Positions 19,391 through 31,836 of a stretch of 64,000 nucleotides of DNA are shown piece after piece (within the stretch, counting starts at the first letter, position 1; each line of letters begins with the position of its first letter). The notes beneath the pieces were generated by a model. That model was given only the letters and a program-made list of their open reading frames with translations. It did no database searches and was not told the origin of the DNA. The translations under genes and the position numbers were made by a program. This DNA comes from Rhodovulum tesquicola (GTDB taxonomy: Bacteria > Pseudomonadota > Alphaproteobacteria > Rhodobacterales > Rhodobacteraceae), in assembly GCF_024128855.1 (NCBI RefSeq), contig NZ_JAMYDV010000002.1, forward strand, positions 248,001 through 312,000, in the 5' to 3' direction.

Positions 19391-20845
19391 ATGGTCTCAC
19401 GCGTGATCCCGGTCGATCCCTTCGATCTCGTGATCTTCGGCGCAACCGGCGATCTTGCCACCCGCAAGATCCTTCCGGCGCTCTACCGGCGCGATCTGGC
19501 GGGGCAATTGCCGGATGCGGCGCGGATCATCGGGGCCGCGCGCTCGGTGATGGATGACGAGGTCTGGCGGGCAGAGGTCCGGCGCGCGATCCTGGAACAT
19601 GTGCCCGCCGATCGGATCGACGGCCCGGCGCTTGATCGTTTCCTTGCGCGGCTCTGCCATGTCCGGCTGGATGCCACGGCCGAGGACGGCTGGTCGGAAC
19701 TGGCCGCGAGGATCCGCCCGGACGCGGTGCAGGCCTATTATTTCTCGGTTGGGCCGGGATTGTTCGGCGATCTGGCGCGCGGGTTGCATCGCTACGGCAT
19801 GAACCGGGAGGGTTGCCGGATCGTCGTGGAAAAGCCCTTCGGCCACGATCTTGCCAGCGCACGGGCGCTGAACGCCACGCTGGCCGCCCATTTCGACGAG
19901 CAGCAGATCTACCGGATCGACCATTACCTCGGCAAGGAGACGGTCCAGAACCTGATGGCCGTGCGCTTCGGCAACATGCTGTTCGAGCCCTTGTGGAACG
20001 CGCAATATGTCGATCACATCCAGATCACCGTGGCCGAAACCGTGGGCGTGGCCGGGCGGGGGGGCTATTACGACAAGGCCGGGGCCATGCGCGACATGGT
20101 GCAGAACCACATGATGCAGCTTCTGTGCCTGATCGCGATGGAGCCGCCCTATGCCTTTGAACCGGACGCGGTTCGGGACGAGAAGCTCAAGGTGATCCGC
20201 GCGCTCGACGCGGTCGAGCCGGGCGACATCGTGCGCGGGCAGTATATCGCGGGCAACGGGCAGGCGGGCTATGCCGAGGATGCCGGCATCCCGGCAAGCC
20301 GGACCGAAACCTTCATCGCGCTCAAGGCGCATGTGTCGAACTGGCGCTGGAAGGGCACGCCCTTCTACCTGCGCACCGGCAAGCGGCTGCGCGCGCGCAC
20401 CTCGGAAATCGCGATCACCTTCAAGGATCCGCCGCATTCGATCTTTGGCGAGCAGGAGGGGCAGAAATCGAACGTGCTGGTGATCCGGCTGCAACCGAAC
20501 GAGGGGATCAAGCTGAAGGTGACGATCAAGGAGCCCGGGCCGGGCGGCATGCGGCTGATCGAGGTGCCGCTCGACATGTCCTTTGCCCAGGCGCTGGGAC
20601 CGGGGGCGGAGGATATCGCGGATGCCTATGAGCGGCTGGTCATGGACGTGATCCGCGGCAACCAGACGCTGTTCATGCGCGGCGACGAGGTCGAGGCCGC
20701 CTGGGCCTGGACCGATCCCGTCATCGCCGCCTGGGAAACGCGCGGCGACCGGCCCCAGCCCTATGATCCGGGCAGTTCGGGGCCCGAGGATGCGTTGATG
20801 CTGATGCATCGCGACGGGCGGCGCTGGCGGGAGATTCGTCCATGA
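19391..20845 (+). CDS. zwf: Glucose-6-phosphate 1-dehydrogenase
   Basis: Oxidises glucose-6-phosphate to 6-phosphogluconolactone with NAD(P)+. From ATG 19391 the protein is 484 aa, the usual length. It has the Rossmann motif VIFGATGDLATRK, the EKPFGHD segment and the catalytic RIDHYLGKETVQN. GAGGG lies 5 nt before the ATG. An upstream in-frame ATG would add 13 atypical residues. It is the first gene of the zwf-pgl-pgi operon feeding the Entner-Doudoroff and pentose phosphate routes. Confidence 0.97.
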   Translation: MVSRVIPVDPFDLVIFGATGDLATRKILPALYRRDLAGQLPDAARIIGAARSVMDDEVWRAEVRRAILEHVPADRIDGPALDRFLARLCHVRLDATAEDGWSELAARIRPDAVQAYYFSVGPGLFGDLARGLHRYGMNREGCRIVVEKPFGHDLASARALNATLAAHFDEQQIYRIDHYLGKETVQNLMAVRFGNMLFEPLWNAQYVDHIQITVAETVGVAGRGGYYDKAGAMRDMVQNHMMQLLCLIAMEPPYAFEPDAVRDEKLKVIRALDAVEPGDIVRGQYIAGNGQAGYAEDAGIPASRTETFIALKAHVSNWRWKGTPFYLRTGKRLRARTSEIAITFKDPPHSIFGEQEGQKSNVLVIRLQPNEGIKLKVTIKEPGPGGMRLIEVPLDMSFAQALGPGAEDIADAYERLVMDVIRGNQTLFMRGDEVEAAWAWTDPVIAAWETRGDRPQPYDPGSSGPEDALMLMHRDGRRWREIRP

Positions 20846-21504
20846 AACTGATGACCTATCCCGATTCCGAGATGATGATGATCGACCTGGCCAACACGCT
20901 GGCCGGGGAGTTGAACACCGTTCTGTTCCATGCCGAGCAGGCCAGCATCGCGGTGCCGGGCGGCACCACGCCGGGGCCGCTTTACGACGCGCTCTGCGCC
21001 AGTTCGCTGGACTGGAACCGGGTGCGGGTGCTGCCGACCGATGAACGGCTGGTGGCCCCCGACGACGCCCGCTCGAACGAGGGGATGATCCGCGCCCGCC
21101 TGCTGACCGGGGCGGCGGCCGAGGCGCGGCTGATCGGGTTGCGCCCCGGTGCCGACGGCATGGCCGGGCTGACCGAGCGGGTGCGGCGAGCGCTGCCGCT
21201 GGATATTCTCGTGCTGGGAATGGGGGCGGACATGCATGTGGCCTCGCTGTTTCCGGGCGCGCCCGAGCTTGAGGACGCGCTTCGCCCGGATGCGCCGCCA
21301 GTGATGCAGATCACCCCCCCGGGCCAGCCCGAGCCGCGGGTGAGCCTGACCGGACCGGCGCTGCGCGGCGCGACGGTCGTGCATATCCTGATCACGGGGG
21401 CGGACAAGCGCGCGGCGCTGGAACGGGCGGTCGAGATCGACGATCCGCTGCTGGCCCCGGTCTGCGCGGTGCTGGGATCGGCCACGATCCACTGGGCGGC
21501 ATAA
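20842..21504 (+). CDS. pgl: 6-phosphogluconolactonase
   Basis: Hydrolyses 6-phosphogluconolactone to 6-phosphogluconate. This is a 220-aa member of the DevB/NagB-like family. It has the sugar-binding VPGGTTPGPLYDAL, VLPTDERLV and LGMGADMHVASLFPG segments. It overlaps zwf by 4 bp (ATGA), which couples the two consecutive reactions. Slightly short but within range for the family. Confidence 0.94.
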   Translation: MKLMTYPDSEMMMIDLANTLAGELNTVLFHAEQASIAVPGGTTPGPLYDALCASSLDWNRVRVLPTDERLVAPDDARSNEGMIRARLLTGAAAEARLIGLRPGADGMAGLTERVRRALPLDILVLGMGADMHVASLFPGAPELEDALRPDAPPVMQITPPGQPEPRVSLTGPALRGATVVHILITGADKRAALERAVEIDDPLLAPVCAVLGSATIHWAA

Positions 21505-21510
21505 CCAGGG

Positions 21511-23154
21511 ATGGACATGGACAGGATCTGGAAGGCGCTCGACGCCAGGGCGCGCGCGGTGGCCGACCGGCCGATTTCGGCGCTGTTCGACGATCCCGGC
21601 CGCGCCGCCGCGTTCTCGGCGCGCTTTGGCGACATGCTGTTCGACTATTCCAAGACGAATATCGACGCCGAGACGCTGGACTTGCTGCTGGGCCTTGCCG
21701 AGGCGGCCGATATCGCCGCGCGCCGCGAGGCGATGTTCACCGGCGCGAGGATCAACGAGACCGAGGGCCGGGCGGTGCTGCACACGGCGCTGCGCAGCCC
21801 CGCCGGATCGGTTCTGGTGGACGGGCGCGACGTGATGCCGGAGCTGCGCGCGACGCGGGCGCGGATGCGGGCCTTTGCCGAAATGGTCCGGGGCGGGCTA
21901 TTCGCGGGGCAGGGCGGCGCGATCACGGATGTGGTCAATATCGGCATCGGCGGGTCCGATCTGGGCCCGGCCATGGCGGTGCAGGCGCTTGCGCCCTACC
22001 ATGATGGGCCGCGCTGTCATTTCGTCTCGAACGTGGACGGCGCGCATGTCGCCGACACGCTGAAGGGCCTGAACCCGGAAACGACGCTGGTGATCGTCGC
22101 CTCCAAGACCTTCACGACCATCGAGACGATGACCAATGCCGCGACCGCGCGGGACTGGATGGCGGGGCGCGTGGTCGATCCGGCCGCGCAATTCGTCGCG
22201 CTGTCCTCGGCGCAGGAGCGGACGGCGGCATTCGGCATCCCGGCCGAGCGGGTCTTCGGCTTCGAGGATTGGGTGGGCGGGCGCTATTCGGTCTGGGGGC
22301 CGATCGGGCTGTCGCTGATGCTGGCCATCGGGCCCGATCGCTTCGACGATTTCCTGTCGGGCGGCGCGGCGATGGATGCCCATTTCCGCAGCGCGCCGCC
22401 GGGCGGGAACCTGCCCGTCCTGCTGGCGCTGGTCGGGATCTGGCATGCGCAGGTGCTGGGCCATCCGACCCGCGCGGTGCTGCCCTATGACCAGCGGCTG
22501 GCGCGGCTGCCCGCCTATCTGCAACAGCTGGAAATGGAATCGAACGGCAAGGGCGTGACGATGGAGGGCACAAGCCCCCCGCGCCCCACCGGCCCCGTGG
22601 TCTGGGGCGAGCCCGGCACCAACGGCCAGCACGCGTTTTACCAGTTGCTGCATCAGGGCATGCAGGTCGTGCCCTGCGAGTTTCTTGTCGCCGCTCGGGG
22701 TCACGAACCCGAACTGGCGCATCATCACCGCCTGCTGCTGGCCAATGCGCTGGCGCAATCCGCCGCGCTGATGCGCGGGCGCAGCCTTGACGATGCGCGC
22801 GCCATCGCGGCGCGGGCGGGGTTCACCGGCGCGGAACTGGACCGCCAGGCCCGCCATCGCGTCTTTCCGGGCAACCGGCCCTCGAGCACGCTGATCTATC
22901 CGCAACTGACCCCGCAGGTGCTGGGAGGGATCGTGGCGCTTTACGAGCATCGGGTGTTTGTCGAGGGCGTGATCCTCGGGATCAATTCCTTCGACCAGTG
23001 GGGGGTCGAGCTTGGCAAGGAACTGGCGACCGCGCTGGCGCCGGTTCTCTGCGGTGAATGCCCGGGGGAGGAACTGGACGGGTCGACCCGCGCGCTGGTG
23101 GCGTTCGTTTCCGGCCGGGAGCGGGATATCCGGGGCGGGGAAGGATTCCGTTAA
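21511..23154 (+). CDS. pgi: Glucose-6-phosphate isomerase
   Basis: Interconverts glucose-6-phosphate and fructose-6-phosphate. The 547-aa protein has [14 protein letters not shown], the catalytic-region segment [32 protein letters not shown] and the C-terminal [13 protein letters not shown] signature. It starts 6 bp after the pgl stop; a second ATG two codons in (MDRIW) is an alternative start. It recycles fructose-6-phosphate into zwf in this operon. Confidence 0.97.
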   Translation: MDMDRIWKALDARARAVADRPISALFDDPGRAAAFSARFGDMLFDYSKTNIDAETLDLLLGLAEAADIAARREAMFTGARINETEGRAVLHTALRSPAGSVLVDGRDVMPELRATRARMRAFAEMVRGGLFAGQGGAITDVVNIGIGGSDLGPAMAVQALAPYHDGPRCHFVSNVDGAHVADTLKGLNPETTLVIVASKTFTTIETMTNAATARDWMAGRVVDPAAQFVALSSAQERTAAFGIPAERVFGFEDWVGGRYSVWGPIGLSLMLAIGPDRFDDFLSGGAAMDAHFRSAPPGGNLPVLLALVGIWHAQVLGHPTRAVLPYDQRLARLPAYLQQLEMESNGKGVTMEGTSPPRPTGPVVWGEPGTNGQHAFYQLLHQGMQVVPCEFLVAARGHEPELAHHHRLLLANALAQSAALMRGRSLDDARAIAARAGFTGAELDRQARHRVFPGNRPSSTLIYPQLTPQVLGGIVALYEHRVFVEGVILGINSFDQWGVELGKELATALAPVLCGECPGEELDGSTRALVAFVSGRERDIRGGEGFR

Positions 23155-23198
23155 GGATTCGCGGCTAGGCTGAAATGCGATCCCGGAGTTTGGAACAT

Positions 23199-23396
23199 AT
23201 GGCGACCTGTCGAGAATGTGGAAAGGTTCTGGGGCTGTTCGGCTCCAAATCGGGCACCCTGTGCGAGAACTGCGCTCTCGTCCTCGAAGCGGAACAGATG
23301 TTCAAGGACATCAAGTCGCTCGAGGAAAAGGGGCTGAGCCGCGAAGAGATCGCCGCGGCGGTCTGGAAACGCGACATCGGCTCTGCCGGGGGCTGA
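23199..23396 (+). CDS. Small zinc-ribbon protein
   Basis: A 65-aa protein beginning MATCRECGKVLGLFGSK and containing CENC, giving a CxxC...CxxC pattern typical of a small zinc ribbon. A helical C-terminal part (SLEEKGLSREEIAAAVWKRD) follows. It lies 44 bp after pgi on the same strand and may be co-transcribed. GGAG lies 11 nt before the chosen ATG. An upstream in-frame ATG would add 8 residues. Function unknown; nucleic-acid or protein binding is possible. Confidence 0.75.
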   Translation: MATCRECGKVLGLFGSKSGTLCENCALVLEAEQMFKDIKSLEEKGLSREEIAAAVWKRDIGSAGG

Positions 23397-23656
23397 GAAC
23401 GGGCATCCGACCCTGACCCATGCGTCGCGAGGCAGCGCACGGACCTTGCCCATCCGGCGGTCTCGTGCCGCGGACCGGCGCGCCGGATCGCCGGGGGTGG
23501 GCATCGTTTCTGCCGGTCGGGCAGGCTGCGCCTTCCGTCCGACCGGCCCGGACCCTGACCAACGGGAGGCGGGCCCGGGCGAAAGGCGGTCTTTCATCAG
23601 ACGAGCAAGGACCCCGCCGGAAAGGGGCGTTGCCGGGACTTCCCTGCGAATGCCGG

Positions 23657-23682
23657 ACGCCGGGTGTCAGCTGTCCCGGCGT
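23657..23682. terminator. Hairpin between convergent genes (possible bidirectional terminator)
   Basis: A perfect 8-bp inverted repeat ACGCCGGG/CCCGGCGT with a 10-nt loop sits directly against the stop of the SYLF gene and downstream of the zinc-ribbon gene. Neither side has a clear T-run, so Rho-independent termination is uncertain. The rest of 23397-23656 is GC-rich and I see nothing coding in it. Confidence 0.45.
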
Positions 23683-24261
23683 TCAGGGGATGATGCGCGT
23701 GTATTTCGTGCCCTCGAGCGAGGCGCCCACGATCAGGCCCTGCTGACCGAAGACCAGCGCGACCACCGGGTCGAGCGAGGTCAGCGTCGAGGCCGAGACC
23801 GCGCCCGCGTCGTCGAGGAAGGCGTATTCCAGATCCGCCCCCGCCGACCAGCCCGCGCCCGAGCGGAAGGTCCGCAACGCGTCGGGCGTCATGAAGAACA
23901 GCGCATGGGCATATTGCTGCGCGCCGACCTGCAAGCCGAAACTGGCCTTGGTGGCCGAGTAGTAATCCACCGTGGCGTTGTTGATCCGCAGCGCGCCGCG
24001 GCCATAGGCCCCGCCCACCCACAGCCCCGCCTTGGTGATCAGCGGCATCCACAGCACGCCATGCGACTTGGCCTCAAGCTCCTGCGTGCCGGGATAGCGG
24101 CTGAACAGGAAGTTCCGCGTGCCGTCCACACGGTTGTCGAGGGACGCGCCCCCCTGGCTGCCCACGCCATTGCCGCAGGCCGCCAGCGCCGTCGTCGCGC
24201 CCATCGCGCCGATGAAGCCGCGGCGCGACAGACGCCCGGTCATGCTCTTGCTGTCTTGCAT
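23683..24261 (-). CDS. SYLF-domain (YSC84-like) exported lipoprotein
   Basis: A 192-aa protein. The N-terminus has a twin-arginine motif (RLSRRGFIGAMG) and a lipobox (TALAAC), predicting Tat export and lipid attachment. The body, from AKSHGVLWMPLITKAGLWVGGAYGRG through VDYYSATKASFGLQVGAQQYAHALFFM to FGQQGLIVGASLEGTKYTRI, matches the SYLF lipid-binding domain. I chose ATG 24261; a second ATG six codons later is possible. A good promoter with an inverted repeat over its -35 box lies upstream. It probably sits in the envelope and binds phosphoinositide-like or other lipids; the role is unknown. Confidence 0.88.
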   Translation of the reverse strand: MQDSKSMTGRLSRRGFIGAMGATTALAACGNGVGSQGGASLDNRVDGTRNFLFSRYPGTQELEAKSHGVLWMPLITKAGLWVGGAYGRGALRINNATVDYYSATKASFGLQVGAQQYAHALFFMTPDALRTFRSGAGWSAGADLEYAFLDDAGAVSASTLTSLDPVVALVFGQQGLIVGASLEGTKYTRIIP

Positions 24262-24304
24262 CGCTCTGTGCCTCTTGTTGTGGCCTTGCCGACCTTTGAC
24301 ACAA

Positions 24305-24350
24305 ACTATAGAGGCCCTGCCGCGTCCTGTCACCCTTGCAGAGTGACAGG
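24305..24350 (-). promoter_or_regulatory. Promoter and inverted-repeat operator of the SYLF lipoprotein gene
   Basis: On the minus strand there is a -35 GTGACA (24333-24328), a 17-bp spacer and a -10 TATAGT (24310-24305), each 5/6 to consensus. A perfect 8-bp inverted repeat CCTGTCAC-N9-GTGACAGG spans 24326-24350, and one arm contains the -35 box. This is where a repressor (or an activator contacting RNA polymerase) would bind. I do not recognise the regulator from the site. Confidence 0.7.
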
Positions 24351-24386
24351 CGGCAAATCCCCGCGCGCGGCCCCGCCTGTGCGCTC

Positions 24387-25460
<1,074 letters not shown>

Positions 25461-25512
25461 TCACGACACGACCTCCGGCAAGCGAGGCCCCCGGAACGGA
25501 GACAAAGGCCCC

Positions 25513-26040
25513 GTGAATTTCACCCAGCAAGTCTTCGAGCTGATCGACATGCGGTCATTCTCGAATCTCTGGTACTGGATCGCGCTTGCCGTTCTGTGGT
25601 CGACCGCCAGCCACTGGGTTCTGGGCGTGCCCTATGATCTGGTGCAGCGCGCGCGCCGCCAGGGTGGCGAGGCGGCCGAGGACGTGGCCGGCCTGGTGCG
25701 GATCAATGCCCGGCGCTACCTTTACGTCATGCGCGTCTCGGGGCTGTGGATCAGCGCCTTTGCGGGCTTTGCGCTGACCATGCTGGGGATGCTGGGTTTC
25801 GTCTATGGCAACGAATTCTCGCAGGCGGTGTTCCTGTTGCTGGCCCCGATGATTCTGGTCGGTCTCTGGACGGTGCGCACCGCGCGCGCCTATGAACAGC
25901 GCAACCCCGACGACGAGCGGCTTTTCTGGCTGCTGCGCTGGCACCGGCTTGGGGTGCAGATCATGGGGATCCTGTCGATCCTCGTGACCGCCATGTGGGG
26001 AATGTGGCAGAACTTCACGATCGGCGTTCTGGGCGGTTGA
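25513..26040 (+). CDS. Four-helix membrane protein, conserved in Rhodobacteraceae
   Basis: A 175-aa protein from GTG 25513 with four clear membrane helices (around YWIALAVLWSTASHW, ISAFAGFALTMLGM, VFLLLAPMILVGLW and IMGILSILVTAMWGM). I recall near-identical starts (IDMRSFSNLWYW) in Rhodobacteraceae proteins annotated 'component of SufBCD complex', but nothing in the sequence supports an iron-sulfur role. It is divergent from hemB (125 bp) and 31 bp upstream of mfd on the same strand. Confidence 0.75.
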   Translation: MNFTQQVFELIDMRSFSNLWYWIALAVLWSTASHWVLGVPYDLVQRARRQGGEAAEDVAGLVRINARRYLYVMRVSGLWISAFAGFALTMLGMLGFVYGNEFSQAVFLLLAPMILVGLWTVRTARAYEQRNPDDERLFWLLRWHRLGVQIMGILSILVTAMWGMWQNFTIGVLGG

Positions 26041-26071
26041 CAGCGCGCGCCCGGCGCTTATTCCGGCGGCC

Positions 26072-29515
<3,444 letters not shown>

Positions 29516-29520
29516 GTGGC

Positions 29521-30726
29521 TTACGTCTCTGGGCGTTCCGGGAATTTCCGGATCAGCAGGAAGGCCGCGGCAACCGCCAGAAGTACGCCGGTCGCCAGCG
29601 GCCGCGGCGTGCCGTCGAAAGCCTGGCCGACCGGCACCGCCAGCAGCGCCGACATCACCGTGGCCAGCGCCCCGATGATCGAGGCGGCCATGCCCGCAAC
29701 ATGGCCCAGAGGCTCCATCGCCAATGCGTTCAGGTTGCCGATGGTCAGGCCCAGCATCCCGAACAGCGTGATCGCCCACAGCATGAAGGCCGCGAATTCG
29801 GCACCCGGCGGCAGAAGCCCGCTCCAGAACAGCGCCGCCATCGCGACCGACAGCGCAAGCTGCGCACTCAGCGTGACCCGCACCAAAAAGCGCATGCCCA
29901 GACGGCCCACCAGCATCGCGTTGGTGAAACTCGCGCTTCCCGCGATCACCGCGATCAGGGCGAACCACAGCGGAAAGCTGTCCCCGCGGCCGAAATGGAT
30001 GTCGAAGATCTGCTGGATCGAGGTCAGCAGCATGAACAGCACCGAAAAGATCAGCGTCTGAACCAGAACCGCGCGCCGCGCGACCGGCTCGGCAAAGACC
30101 TCGCGTGCGGCGGCGCGCAGCGATGCGGGTTTCAGCGACCGGCGCCGGGCGGGGGGCAGCGTCTCGGGCAGGCGCAGCGCATACCAGCCCACCGAGATCA
30201 CCGAGAACAGCAGGAAGGCCAGGAAGATCGCGCGCCAGCCCGCCAGCGCGATGATGCCTGCGCCCAGCAGCGGCGCGATGGCGGGCAGGAGCGTGAAGAT
30301 CATCATCACGAAGGACACGATCCGCGCCATGTCGCGCCCGGCATAAAGATCGCGGATCACCGCCAGCGCCACCACCCGCGGCGCCGCAGCGCCCAGCCCT
30401 TGCAGCGCGCGCCCGAACAGCACCAGTTCCAGCGACTGGCCCGTGCCCGCGATCATGGCGCCGACGACGAACAGCCCCGCGCCGCCCAGGATCACCGGCT
30501 TGCGGCCGAACGAATCCGACAACGGCCCCACAACCAGCGTGCCGATCCCCATTGCCGCGACGAAGACGAGCACGACGAATTGCGCATGGTTGAGATTGGC
30601 CGGCGCGAGTTCCCGGCCGATCTCGGGCAGGGCGGGCAGCATCGCGTCGATGGAAAACGCCACCGTCGCGAACAGAAGCGCCATCATCGCGATGAATTCG
30701 GGACGGGAGAGGCGACTCTCCTGCAT
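29521..30726 (-). CDS. MFS multidrug exporter, Bcr/CflA type
   Basis: A 401-aa inner-membrane transporter with 12 predicted helices. The loop motif GPLSDSFGRKPVILGG between helices 2 and 3 and ALQGLGAAAPRVVALAVIRDLY are characteristic of drug:H+ antiporters of the Bcr/CflA branch. It is convergent with mfd, with 5 bp between stops. The substrate is unknown. Confidence 0.9.
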   Translation of the reverse strand: MQESRLSRPEFIAMMALLFATVAFSIDAMLPALPEIGRELAPANLNHAQFVVLVFVAAMGIGTLVVGPLSDSFGRKPVILGGAGLFVVGAMIAGTGQSLELVLFGRALQGLGAAAPRVVALAVIRDLYAGRDMARIVSFVMMIFTLLPAIAPLLGAGIIALAGWRAIFLAFLLFSVISVGWYALRLPETLPPARRRSLKPASLRAAAREVFAEPVARRAVLVQTLIFSVLFMLLTSIQQIFDIHFGRGDSFPLWFALIAVIAGSASFTNAMLVGRLGMRFLVRVTLSAQLALSVAMAALFWSGLLPPGAEFAAFMLWAITLFGMLGLTIGNLNALAMEPLGHVAGMAASIIGALATVMSALLAVPVGQAFDGTPRPLATGVLLAVAAAFLLIRKFPERPET

Positions 30727-30850
30727 GGGTTCGACCTGTTCGGGATCGGGGTTTCAGGGAGAGTTCCGTCTTGCGACAGAAATCCCGCTTGCGCCAGCGG
30801 ATAAAGCCAGACTATTTTTATCAGGAATGAACTCAAGCAGGAGAATCGTC

Positions 30851-31192
30851 ATGTCACCTCGTTCCACACTTTCCCTGGTCGCCGGACTTGTTGGCGCAAT
30901 CGGCGCAGGATCGGCGCTCGCCAGCGGCGTGTCGGGCGCCCAGCGAAGCGGGATCTCCTACCTCGAGAAGGGGGTTCTTTCCTACGAGGTCTTCGAAATG
31001 AGCGTGGCGCATGAGGATCTGTCCGAATGTCCCCAGGAATTCGATCCCGGGGCGGTGTTCTGCCGCTATGCCGAGACCGATCACAGCGCCAGCATCTTCG
31101 TCTTCTCCTATGACGAGGAGATGCCGCTGCTTGCGGTGAAATATGTGTCGCTTGACGAGGGCAAGGCGATCCTGAAGGCCGAGGATTACTGA
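30851..31192 (+). CDS. Small secreted protein of unknown function
   Basis: A 113-aa protein from ATG 30851 with a good ribosome-binding site (AGGAGA). A typical Sec signal peptide (LVAGLVGAIGAGSALASG) should be cleaved near residue 25. The mature part is acidic, has two Cys (SECPQEFDPGAVFC) that could form a disulfide, and ends LLAVKYVSLDEGKAILKAEDY. I do not recognise a named family. Its end overlaps the convergent DsbA/FrnE gene by 7 bp. Confidence 0.75.
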   Translation: MSPRSTLSLVAGLVGAIGAGSALASGVSGAQRSGISYLEKGVLSYEVFEMSVAHEDLSECPQEFDPGAVFCRYAETDHSASIFVFSYDEEMPLLAVKYVSLDEGKAILKAEDY

Positions 31193-31836
31193 AGCCGCGC
31201 TTTTGCCGGATCGCCCGCCAGTTCCGCGATGACCTGTTCCCACAGCGCTGTGGGCTGCGCACCCACCAGAACGTGGCGGTCTGCCACGATGAAGGTCGGC
31301 ACGCCGCTCACGCCGCGGGCGCGGGCATGGGCGTCGCGGGCGCGGATCGCATCCGCATCGGCATCCGAGGCCAGAAGCCGCGCGACCACGCCCCGGTCCA
31401 TCCCGACGGCCCCGGCAATCGCAGCCAGAACGCCGGGCGAGCCGATATCGCGGCCTTCCAGGAAATAGGCGTCGAACAGCGCCTGGACCAGCGCGGTCTG
31501 GCACCCCTCAAGCCCCGCCCAGTGGATCAGCCGCTGCGCGTCCAGCGTATTGGGCGTGCGGGTGATCGCCGCGAGGTTCGGTTCGATCCCCGCCGCGCGG
31601 GCCTTGTCGTCGATCTCGACATAGGCGCGGGCGGCCTCGATCTGGCCGCCGAACTTGGCTTCGAGATAGGCGCGCCGGTCCATGCCCGCGCGCGGCATGC
31701 CGGGGTTCAACTGGAAGGGCTGCCAGACGATCTCGAACGGGTGGTCGGGCCGGGCGTCCAGCGCGGCATCCAGCAGCCGCTTGCCGATCAGGCACCAGGG
31801 ACAGATCGGGTCGGCGAAGATATCAAGCCGGACCAT
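31186..31836 (-). CDS. DsbA-family oxidoreductase, FrnE-like
   Basis: A 216-aa thioredoxin-fold protein with the active-site CPWC at the N-terminus (FADPICPWCLIGKRLL) and no signal peptide, so probably cytoplasmic. FQLNPGMPRAGMDRRAYLEAKFGG and GVSGVPTFIVADRHVLVGAQ are typical of FrnE/2-hydroxychromene-2-carboxylate isomerase-like proteins. It overlaps the acyl-CoA synthetase gene by 14 bp and is the last gene of that transcription unit. Confidence 0.9.
   Translation of the reverse strand: MVRLDIFADPICPWCLIGKRLLDAALDARPDHPFEIVWQPFQLNPGMPRAGMDRRAYLEAKFGGQIEAARAYVEIDDKARAAGIEPNLAAITRTPNTLDAQRLIHWAGLEGCQTALVQALFDAYFLEGRDIGSPGVLAAIAGAVGMDRGVVARLLASDADADAIRARDAHARARGVSGVPTFIVADRHVLVGAQPTALWEQVIAELAGDPAKARLQ

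Noticed and set aside
19152-19406. 84-codon open frame upstream of zwf
   Set aside because: Overlaps the zwf start, no ribosome-binding site and no recognisable sequence features.
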